Shown here: in pieces, positions 31,804 to 41,293 of the stretch
How the letters are laid out: the number at the start of each line of letters is the position of its first letter
Numbering within the stretch: the stretch's first letter is position 1
Assembly (NCBI GenBank): GCA_032718475.1
Contig: JAUCBJ010000958.1
Coordinates: 1 to 53,500, forward strand
Source of the DNA: Nemertoderma westbladi
Taxonomy: Eukaryota; Xenacoelomorpha; Nemertodermatida; Nemertodermatidae
Length of the DNA stretch: 53,500 nucleotides
Reading direction: 5' to 3'
Notes under the pieces: model-generated
Databases searched by the model: none
What the model saw: the letters and a program-made list of their open reading frames with translations, nothing else
Told to the model about the DNA's origin: nothing
Position numbers and translations under genes: made by a program

Positions 31804-32010
31804 TGGCGGTGGACTGTGGCGGTGGTGGTGGTGGACTGTGGTGGTGGACAGTGGTGGTGGTGGACTGTGGTGGTGGACGGTGGTGGTGGTGGACTGTGGT
31901 GGTGGACGGTGGTGGTGGACTGTGGTGGTGGTGGAGGACGGTGGTGGTGGACAGTGGTGGTGATGGAGGACGGTGGTGGTGGACTGTGGTGGTGGACGCC
32001 GGACGGTGGC
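31804..32010. repeat. GGT-rich low-complexity tract
   Basis: (TGG)n interrupted by ACTG/ACAG/ACGG, about 200 bp. Two-tier G-quadruplexes are possible on this strand. Translations in every frame are simple repeats. Confidence 0.9.
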
Positions 32011-33345
32011 GTATTGCAGCTTTGTTTTGAATAGTGGCAGAACGAAAGTGGATTGGGTTATTATATTGGTTAGGGTTTGTTCCCCTCGTCATGCTTCACC
32101 CGTAATTAAAACTACCACGTAACCCTAATCCCAAGTCACAATCAATGGAATTAAGTCATTGCCATGCCATCACCATCGAGCAGAAAGGACTTTATATCTG
32201 AAAAGTTTACGCTATAATGTTGAGTTTATTAATCACTTTATTTCTTCGTTATTACTTCTTTAAAGTTACAAAATAGTTAAAATTAAAATTATTGAATTAA
32301 AATAAATAAATAAATAATTGATTTATGTCGTTTTTTTAATCAATGTATTGAAATAGCTTTAAAGGCTATTCTACTTATTACTATTCTACTTATTCGTAAT
32401 TAATTATGGATTAAATTATCAAATTATAACCTATCGGATCTTCAAATATTAAATATTTTATTAATTAATAGACATTGTCTATGGTAGTGTGTGACATTCA
32501 GTGCATTGGCTACTTGATTTATGCAAACTTCGTGGAACTGATCCAATTTATTTTATTTTAGAACTTATACTTACTTTAGGTGCCAATGATGGTGCTAACA
32601 AGCATGGTCGGGAGACTATTTGCGTTATATTTTAATTAGCCTATAAATCAGAAATCTTAAGTAAAGACTTGTAAATATCTTTAAATCTAATAATTAATAT
32701 TAAATCTCTAAAGTTCATATATCTAACATATATATTAATTGTTGTTTAAATTGTATTATTTTTACTCTGTTTAAGTTGTTTATTTTACTGTAATGTGTGT
32801 TCATGATATGGTCGTTAAACAAATTCAATTCAGTTCAGGCGCGAGTGCTCAAACAGGATATTAGGCCTACCGTTTTAGTTACCGAGTTAACTACTGCATC
32901 CCACTAAAAAGTGTACCTACTGGCTGACTGGTAACTTAGGGAGGTCAAACTATGTCGGTTTCACATTTAATACGATTTCATTAAGATTTTAGTAAAATGT
33001 GGGCCAAAAAAATTCCGAATTTCAACTTCTTCCTTGCATCACAAGTTCCTGTTAACTAGACCCCCAAATGAAAATTATAATATCAACCAAAGTTTGAACC
33101 CATTTGATGAAAGAAAGTGAAGTTCGAAAGAAAATTTGGACCACCCTAAACCGACAACTGGACAAGGACATGGTGAAGATTTTTTATGAGTAAATTGAGT
33201 ACACAGGTATGGTAGGCTGAACCTGTATAGGCCTATCTACATGAGTACCGGTACCGGTAGGTACTACACATACTAAGAAGGGTAGCACTCAGTATTACGT
33301 AATATAGGCCTACTTATAGGCCTGTCTGATACAGTCTAACTAATT
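32011..33345. other. No gene seen
   Basis: AT-rich intergenic DNA downstream of UQCR10. Short palindromic pieces such as TAGGCCTA and ACCGGTACCGGTA occur near 33230-33310. Confidence 0.45.
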
Positions 33346-33347
33346 AA

Positions 33348-33353
33348 TTTATT
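33348..33353 (-). terminator. Poly(A) signal for the UQCR10 homologue
   Basis: AATAAA on the minus strand about 22 bp after the stop codon. A second AATAAA (33379-33374) overlaps the stop codon itself (GAA TAA ATG). Confidence 0.6.
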
Positions 33354-33374
33354 GTTAATCTAAAAAATAAACAT

Positions 33375-33698
33375 TTATTCGTCATCTTCCTCTGTTGCGT
33401 TGGCTGCTCTAGCCGCTTCAAACTGTTTTCTGTAAAGGTCCCAACTACATTGGGGATTAGACCAGCCCCACCATCTATTAACTGTGACATTGACAGCTCG
33501 TTCGTAGAAGAATACACCAACTATCGCGCATAATACCCATGTAGATGTTCTCTTAAAGAATGTGTTCCGTACGAATTGTAAGATTCTCGTGTTTCCCGAA
33601 TCCGCGAATTTCCCAGCTCGTTTGGCCACCGCCGTTCTCTGGCTATCCCTTATGGCTTGATCGCGAGCGGCAATTTGTTCAGTAAGATTCCAGGCCAT
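33375..33698 (-). CDS. UQCR10: Cytochrome b-c1 complex subunit 9-like (UQCR10)
   Basis: 107 residues. The core FKRTSTWVLCAIVGVFFYERAVN matches, in character and position, the FRRTSTF...IVGVMFFERA signature of UQCR10/QCR9, the small single-pass subunit of mitochondrial complex III. The hydrophobic span at about residues 52-68 is the transmembrane helix. WDLYRKQFE at the C-terminus corresponds to the family's LWK..K.KYE tail. Relatives are about 60 residues; this one has an extra ~40-residue N-terminus (MAWNLTEQIAARDQ...) rich in Ala, Arg and Lys that could act as a mitochondrial presequence, and an acidic tail. The start context GAAATGG is good. No intron interrupts it, so it may be an intronless gene or an intact retrocopy. 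It is the only clear host gene here. Confidence 0.82.
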   Translation of the reverse strand: MAWNLTEQIAARDQAIRDSQRTAVAKRAGKFADSGNTRILQFVRNTFFKRTSTWVLCAIVGVFFYERAVNVTVNRWWGWSNPQCSWDLYRKQFEAARAANATEEDDE

Positions 33699-33699
33699 T

Positions 33700-33954
33700 T
33701 CATAAACGAGAACAAACAGGTATCCGTATATTCCAGTACTGCGGTACAGCAGTGGGGCCTATTCAATATTCAGTGTTTATTTACCGGTACAGCTTTAGCT
33801 GTTTAGTACTGCTGTACTGTGGTAGGCCTACTGCAGACCAGCTGTCTGGCACTATACATATAAGTTCCCGGCACCTAGCAACTGTACATTATTTAAGCAA
33901 GGAGTAACTACTGTATTACAGAACAATATTATGTTACCTGATCTCAGAAAGAGC
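33700..33954. other. Upstream region of UQCR10
   Basis: About 250 bp before the 49-bp array. Contains overlapping palindromic pieces (CAGTACTGCGGTACAGCAGT; TACTGCTGTACTGTGG). No TATA box at a convincing distance. Likely promoter by position. Confidence 0.35.
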
Positions 33955-34896
33955 TTTTCCTCTCTTTGGGCTTGGGGTTACATGAACAATAACCGGGCGC
34001 GGGGCGACGTTTTCCTCTCTTTGAGGTTACATGAACAATACCCGGGCGCAGGGCCACGTTTTCCTATCTTTGAGGTTACATGAATAATACCCGGGCGCGG
34101 GGCCACGTTTGCCTCTCTTTGGGGTTACATGAATAATACCCGGGCGCGGAGCCACGTTTTCCTTCCTATCTTTGAGGTTACATGAATAATACCCGGGCGC
34201 GGGGCCACGTTTTCCTTACTTTGGGGTTACATGAACAATACCCGGGCGCGGGGCCATGTTTGCCTCTCTTTGAGGTTACATGAATAATACCCAGGCGCAG
34301 GGCCACGTTTTCCTTACTTTGGGGTTACATGAACAATACCCGGGCGCGGGGCCACGTTTGCCTCTCTTTGAGGTTACATGAATAATACCCGGGCGCAGGA
34401 CCACGTTTTCCTATCTTTGAGGTTACATGAATAATACCTGGGCGCGGGGCCACGTTTTCCTCTCTTTGGGGTTACATGAACAATACCCGGGCGCGGGGCC
34501 ACGTTTTCCTCTCTTTGGGGTTACATGAACAATACCCGGGCGCGGGGCCACGTTTGCCTCTCTTTGAGGTTACATGAATAATACCCGGGCACAGGGCCAC
34601 GTTTTCCTATCTTTGAGGTTACATGAATAATACCTGGGCGCGGGGACCACGTTTTCCTCTCTTTGGGGTTACATGAACAATACCCGGGCACGGGGCCATG
34701 TTTGCCTCTCTTTGAGGTTACATGAATAATACCCGGGCGCAGGGCCACGTTTTCCTATCTTTGAGGTTACATGAACAATACCCGGGCGCGGGGCCACGTT
34801 TGCCTCTCTTTGAGGTTACATGAACAATACCCGGGCGCAGGGCCACGTTTTCCTCTCTTTGATGTTACATGAATAATACCCGGGCGCGGGACCACG
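33955..34896. repeat. 49-bp tandem array, about 19 copies
   Basis: The unit is TTTTCCTCTCTTTGGGGTTA followed by CATGAACAATACCCGGGCGC and GGGGCCACG. Alternating variants: GGGGTTACATGAACAAT versus GAGGTTACATGAATAAT, and GCGCGGGG versus GCGCAGGG. It lies directly upstream of the UQCR10 homologue. Confidence 0.95.
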
Positions 34897-36079
34897 TTTT
34901 AAACTTTAACCCTTTAAATTAATTACATTACAAAATGTCAAAATCGTCTGCTAACATATTTGCTGTTTAAATCTCCATCTATTTAATTAACTCGTTGTCA
35001 TAAATTTATGTATTACTAAATACATTATATACTAATAAATACTAAATATCTACTAAATATATTATATAGACATACAGTATTAACAAAAAATATTAAAAAA
35101 TCGCAGTCTGCCCCAGTAGTAGGTGTTTGCACGGCTCGGCGACAGTTGGACCACACTCATAACTCATCGATGAGTCATAGAACCATAGGGTGTCATTGGC
35201 GCCAGACTGTCTGGGTGACACCTCCCAATTAGGCTAATTAGACCCTAATTGACGGGTGTCATCAATTAATTAGTACATTTAATCCCTAATAGGTGTCTTA
35301 TGACTCCTAATTAGGGTTTAATTGATTATCCTAATTAATCAGACCAATTAGAACCCTAACACCAAATGTGTCATGAGTGTTGTCCAACAATCACCTAGAG
35401 GTCCTATAGGTCATAAGTGACACCTCTGATTATACTACCTTCTTAGGGCTATATCTAGGCAGCTGTAATGTTGACCTTTGATCCCAAGCAGCTTAAACAA
35501 AGCAGCAGGTTTTTAATATTGATTATATCCAAGCACGCTATATTAAATCAATGACCTTTAATCACCTATCAATGAGCCTTTAAACACCCATTCCTGTGTA
35601 AGCTCTAGTAATCCTATACTAATTAGCATATGGTCCTCTATTGTATCGGAACTTCTTATAACCTAATCTAATGACCCAGCGGTCCCCTTTTGTTAAAGAA
35701 ATCTCAAAGGTATTCTTCCTTTTGATATGTTTGTATTTTTGAATGAAACAATAGGGTTTAATCAAACTATAACATACCAGGCTAATCGCCCTAAGCACAA
35801 GCCGAAACAGAAATAACCAAAACAATAAATCTGATTTGGCTTCCCAAGCTACTTAATACGAGTGTCGGTGACTTAACACTCCAATTGTTCACCTTTCACA
35901 GAGAAAGAAAGCAGTTCGTCAGGCACTCAAATGTTGTTTGTGAGAGTATTTTAATGTTGCAAATAAAGGTAAAATCTTCACTTAACCCGGTGCCCATAGC
36001 GCTGACTGTAATCAGCTATTTTACTGCTTCGCTACGCTTGCGACTACTTTAAACTTGCGAACCCGCTATTTTCGGATAA
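34897..36079. other. Intergenic; cluster of TAATTA/TTAATTA motifs at 35220-35360
   Basis: No gene. Between 35220 and 35360 the motif CTAATTA or TTAATTA occurs repeatedly in both orientations within a degenerate palindromic sequence (GACACC...GGTGTC), probably an old MITE. Confidence 0.4.
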
Positions 36080-37138
36080 CCGCCAAGCGTTATAAAGACA
36101 CAAAAATCTTTTTTCGGGGATCGTAAAACAGTAACTGTTAGGTCTATGAAAAATTACAGCAAGGAACGCTTTTTAAGTTTGTTAGTTAATTCTGACTGGG
36201 AACCCTGTTTTAAGGCCGCTGACATTAACCTTGCGTACACTGTCTTTAAAGATATATTTCTAAAGGCACTTAATACTGTAGCACCAATTAAAAAAATTAG
36301 TCTTAAACAACGCACTGAGCCCTGGATGAGCTCGGGTATTCTTAGTAATATCAGAGAAAGAGATAACTATTTGTATAAATTTAGGAAATACCGTGTTTTA
36401 GCAGATTATAATAATTACTGCAAATATAGAAACCTTGTCCAACGGGAAATAAAAAAAGCTAAATCTGAATATTTGTACAACAAAATAAGTGAGAATAAAG
36501 ATAATCCTAAAAGTCTATGGTCTACCCTAAAATCTTCAGGTTATAAAAACCTTAAATCTAAATCGAATATTGTTCTGCAAGATAACGGTGAGCTGATTCA
36601 TGATCATACTCTAGTTAGTAAATTATTTAATAATTATTTTACTAATGTTGCCTCTAATTTAGTTAAGACTACTACTACTCGTACCGGTCTAGACCTAATA
36701 CCTGCCCGTTTTCTTAAGTATGGTGCTGAAGTACTTAAAGTGCCTATTACTTTTATTATTAATTACTCTATCGTAGATAATGTAGTACCAGACGAACTGA
36801 AATTAGCTAAGGTTGTTCCTCTGTATAAAAAGAATAGTAAAGTAGAACCCTGTAATTACAGACTTGTTAGTATCTTAAGTATTGTATCTAAAATTCTAGA
36901 ACGTTCTGTTTTTCTACAGCTGGAGGCACATCTTAGTAGGCTAAATCTGATCTATGAACTTCAGTCCGGTTTTCGTAAATCATATTCTACAGACACCTGT
37001 CTTATTAACTTAACTGATACAATTAGATGTAATAACGCAAAGGGTTTATATACTGGTATGGTAATGTTGGACCTACAAAAGGCTTTCGATACTGTAGATC
37101 ACGAAATTCTGCTTGGTAAGTTAGGCCTGATGGGTGTA
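36080..37138 (+). pseudogene. LINE fragment 1 of a chimera (CR1/Jockey-like RT)
   Basis: The open frame starts after a TAA near 36077; the first ATG is at 36146. It contains the pre-RT region (RERDNYLYKFRKYR) and RT motifs: AKVVPLYKK, NYRLVSILSIVSKILERSV, QSGFRKSYSTDTC and MVMLDLQKAFDTVDHEILL. It lacks the endonuclease and everything after the first catalytic motif. A segment before ARFLKYGAEVLKVP also looks deleted. Its frame runs without a break into an RTE-like fragment at about 37139. Confidence 0.75.
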
Positions 37139-37828
37139 ATCGAGGTCAGCCCTACAAGGAAAATATATGACAAGACACTACCTATAGAAACAGGGGACTT
37201 CACACCTGCCGAACTTCAAAGAAGCATTAAAAGCATGTCCAATAATAAAGCGAGTGGATTAGATGAAATCCCAGCGGAGGTATGGAAAACAGGAGTGCTA
37301 AACAGACCATTATTGAATGTTTGCAACCGGATGTTAAAAGGGGAAAAGCCACCACCAATTTGGACTAAAGGTCAACTAAAGCCTCTCCCCAAGAGAGGAG
37401 ACCTCGGTATACAAACAAACTATCGTGGGATCTGTCTGCTTGTGGTAGCTGCCAAAATATACAATAAAATGATTCTATATAGGATTAGGCCTCACATAGA
37501 GAAACTACTGCGTAAGAGCCAAAACGGATTTCGACCAACTAGATCAACAATAGCTCAGATACTTGCACTACGGAGACTGATTGAAGGAATTAAGTCGAAG
37601 AATCTCCCCGCAGTCATGACTTTTGTGGACTTCAATAAGGCATTCGACTCCATCCATAGAGGCAAAATGCTTGAAATCCTAAGAGCTTATGGAATACCAG
37701 AAGTAATTGTTGCTGGCATTGGATTGTTATATTGTGACACAGAAGCGCAGGTACTCTCACCAGATGGTGAAACTGAGTTTTTCTCAATTCTGGCTGGGGT
37801 ACTGCAAGCTGACACATTAGCACCATAA
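37139..37828 (+). pseudogene. LINE fragment 2 of a chimera (RTE-like RT)
   Basis: From IEVSPTRKIYD on, the sequence is nearly identical to the RTE-like element at 43.5-46.5 kb: MSNNKASGLDEIPAEVWK, FVDFNKAFDSIHRGKM, LSPDGETEFF. Scattered differences include FVDFNKAF for FVDFKKAF and GVLQADTLAP for GVLQGDTLAP, the latter in the normally conserved QG pair. It is 5'-truncated at the junction and 3'-truncated before the FADD motif, where the 50-bp array begins. Confidence 0.8.
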
Positions 37829-37845
37829 TAGTTTATTTGTTTACT

Positions 37846-40060
37846 CATCGGAAATGCGGCATCTGTTCTCGGAACGTTTGATCAAACTACAGAGGAGACG
37901 GAAACGCGGCATCTGTTCTCGGAACGTTTGATCAAACTACAGAGGAGACGGAAACGCGGCATCTGTTCTCAGAACTTTTGATCCAACTACAGAGGAGATG
38001 GAAACGCAGCATCTGTTCTCGGAACGTTTGATCCAACTACAGGAGGGGATGGAAACGCGGCATCTGTTCTCGGAACGTTTGATCCAACTACAGGGGGGAC
38101 TGGGACGGAAACGGGCATCTGTTCTCGGAACTTTTGATTAGACTACAGGGGGGACGGAAACGCGGCATCTGTTCTCGGAACTTTTGATCCAACTACAGAG
38201 GGGATGGAAACGCGGCATCTGTTCTCGGAACTTTTGATCCAACTACAGGGGGAACAGAAACGCGGCATCTGTTCTCGGAACTTTTGATCCAACTACAGAG
38301 GGGACGGAAAAGCGGTATCTGATCTCGGAACTTTTGATCCAACTACAGAGGGGATGGAAACGCGGCATCTGTTCTCGGAACTTTTGATCCAACTACAGAG
38401 GGGACGGAAACGCAGCATCTGTTCTCGGAACTTTTGATCCAACAACAGAGAGGACGGAAATGCGGCATCTGTTCTCGGAACTTTTGATCCAACTACAGAG
38501 GGGAAGGAAACGCGGCAACTGTTCCCTGAACTTTTGATCCAACTACAGAGGGGACGGAAACGCAGCATCTGTTCTTCGAAGTTTTGATCCAATCAACTAC
38601 AGAGGGGACGGAAACGCGGCATCTGTTCTCGGAACTTTTGATCCAACTACGGAGGGGACGGAAACGCGGCATCTGTTCTCGGAACTTTTGATCCAATTAC
38701 AGAGGGGATGGAAACGCGGCATCTTTTCTCAGAACTTTTGATCCAACAACAGAGAGGACGGAAATGCGGCATCTGTTCTCGGAACTTTTGATCCAACTAC
38801 AGAGGGGACGGAAACGTGGCATCTGTTCTCGGAACTTTTGTTCCTACTACAGGGGAGACGGAAACGCGGCATCTGTTCTCTGAACTTTTGATCCAACTAC
38901 AGAGGGGACGGAAATGCGGCATCTGTTCTCTGAACTTTTGATCCTACTACAGAGGGGACAGAAACGCGGCATCTGTTCTCGGAACTTTTGATCCAACTAC
39001 AGAGGGGACGGAAATGCGGCATCTGTTCTCTGAACTTTTGATCCAACTACAGAGGGGACGGAAATGCGGCATCTGTTCTCTGAACTTTTGATCCAACTAC
39101 AGAGGGGACGTAAACGCGGCATCTGTTTTCAGAACTTTTGATCCTACTGCAGGGGGGACGGGAACGCGGCATCTGTTCTCGCAACTTTTGATCCAACTAC
39201 AGAGGGGATGGAAACGCGGCATCTGTTCTCGGAACTTTTGATCCAACTACAGAGGGGATGGAAACGCGGCATCTGTTCTCGGAACTTTTGATCCAACTAC
39301 AGAGGGGATGGAAACGCGGCATCTGTTCTCTGAACTTTTGATCCAACTACAGAGGGGACGGAAAAGCGGTATCTGATCATCGAACTTTTGATCCAACTAC
39401 AGAGGGGACGGAAATGCGGCATCTGTTCTCTGAACTTTTGATCCAACTACAGAGGGGACGTAAACGCGGCATCTGTTCTCGGAACTTTTGATCCTACTAC
39501 AGGGGAGACGGAAATGCGGCATCTGTTCTCTGAACTTTTGATCCAACTACAGAGGGGACGGAAATGCGGCATCTGTTCTCTGAACTTTTGATCCAACTAC
39601 AGAGGGGACGTAAACGCGGCATCTGTTTTCAGAACTTTTGATCCTACTGCAGGGGGGACGGGAACGCGGCATCTGTTCTCGCAACTTTTGATCCAACTAC
39701 AGAGGGGATGGAAACGCGGCATCTGTTCTCGGAACTTTTGATCCAACTACAGAGGGGATGGAAACGCGGCATCTGTTCTCGGAACTTTTGATCCAACTAC
39801 AGAGGGGATGGAAACGCGGCATCTGTTCTCTGAACTTTTGATCCAACTACAGAGGGGACGTAAACGCGGCATCTGTTTTCAGAACTTTTGATCCTACTGC
39901 AGGGGGGACGGGAACGCGGCATCTGTTCTCGCAACTTTTGATCCTACTGCAGGGGGGACGGGAACGCGGCATCTGTTCTCGGGACTTTTGATCCAACTAC
40001 AGGGGGGACGGAAACGCGGCATCTGTTCTCGGAACTTTTGATCCAACTACAGAGGGGTTA
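37846..40060. repeat. 50-bp tandem array, about 44 copies, with higher-order structure
   Basis: The unit is GAAACGCGGCATCTGTTCTC followed by GGAACTTTTGATCCAACTAC and AGAGGGGACG. A marked variant (TAAACGCGGCATCTGTTTTC, then CCTACTGCAGGGGGGACGGG) recurs at about 39110, 39610 and 39860, spaced 500 and 250 bp (10 and 5 units), showing block duplication. Confidence 0.96.
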
Positions 40061-40243
40061 TAAGATTGTTATATTGAATTGTTTATTTTGTTGTTAAATA
40101 AGTAATCTTTGCTATATATATTAATGTTTTAATTTTTATTTTAATTGTAATTTTTTATTTAATTTGATATCATTTGATGAGTTGGTACAAATAAAGCTGA
40201 TGTCGAGATAAATCATATTTCAAGTTTATAGGATTCGATTTCG
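40061..40243 (+). other. Retroelement 3'-end-like sequence
   Basis: AT-rich, with AATAAAGCTGATGTCGAGAT at about 40191, resembling a LINE 3' end. It separates the 50-bp array from the next LINE. Confidence 0.35.
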
Positions 40244-41293
40244 GTGAATGACCCCAATAAGCCCCCTCCAGTAACCCCAATTGTCTCAACACCCCCTCCA
40301 GTAACCCCTAATGCCCCAAACCGCCCTCCAGTAACCCAAACACGTCTACCAGCAACCACAATTGCTTCAACACGACCCCCTTCTAACCAAACTGCGCGTA
40401 CTACAATGTGCATTGGTTGCTTGAAGCCGTATCGCTACTTGGCCAGTCTGGAAAAGCACCACAAAGTCTGTTTACGTTTCCAGTCCGCTTCTAATCTGTT
40501 ACTGTTTAGCGAACTCCCTTTCTGTCACGAATCCAATATGAAATTTTCAAACAATAGCTCTGGTTACTACACATTAGTTGCATGGAATGTGGAAGGTGCG
40601 CGCTCTACGATCGACACAACGATGGATGACACCTTCATAGACACTGATATCCTTCTCCTTTATGAAACGTTTACGACAGACTTGGTCATCCCAGGCTTCT
40701 CATGTCACAATGTGTCTTGTGAGAAACGCGATTTAGGGCGCCCTTACGGTGGTATCACTATTGCCATTAATATGAAAACCGCAATGCGTCAGGAGCCCAT
40801 TCATAAAAGCTCAACAGCTTTAGCACTACTAACAAGTAACTTTGTGATAATATCTGCCTATTATCCCCCATCATCTGATGTCTCTGATATATTACTCGAG
40901 CTCACCACTATAATTGTAACTGCACGGGCAAAGTGCACTCTTCCAATACTGCTAACAGGTGATTTTAACTGCCGTTTAGATGGCCCTCATGATCGTGGAG
41001 ACACACTATGCAGTGGCCTACTTGGCGCAGGACTGAACTACATTAACGACCACTCAATCCCTACATTTTACTCCTGGAATGGTCAGAGCGTAATCGACCT
41101 CGTTTTTGTCGACCACCTATTGGCTGATAAGGTCTCAGTAAGTATCCGCCCAACTACAAACACTAAACACCAGCGCGTTTATATAAAATATGAAACAACA
41201 AGCCCCATCAACTATAGGAAAGATTCTAACGACAGGAGATTTTCAATCTGCTATAGCCAATGGAGTAGACGATGTCTGTTCTTACATAACTAA
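40244..41293 (+). pseudogene. LINE copy 2, endonuclease part of ORF2
   Basis: Same family as the element at 0.25-4.1 kb. The frame opens after a TAG at 40229; a proline/threonine-rich leader precedes CIGCLKPYRYLASLEKHHKV, the same CCHC-like finger. Endonuclease motifs: LVAWNVEGARSTID, GDFNCRLDG, QSVIDLVFVD and TKHQRV. ORF1 is absent (5' truncation). The frame fails near 41200-41290, and the RT continues in another frame. Compared with copy 1, a short stretch between endonuclease and RT also appears deleted. Confidence 0.85.

Noticed and set aside
31734-32092. Gly/Trp/Val- and His/Pro/Thr-rich ORFs
   Set aside because: Translation of a GGT-rich tract; open in several frames on both strands.
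34521-34748. 75-codon ORF on the minus strand of the 49-bp array
   Set aside because: Array artefact; the unit is not a multiple of 3 and the ORF exists only where variants avoid stops.
38293-38696. ORFs on the minus strand of the 50-bp array
   Set aside because: A 50-bp unit shifts frame every copy; the short open stretches reflect variant units.
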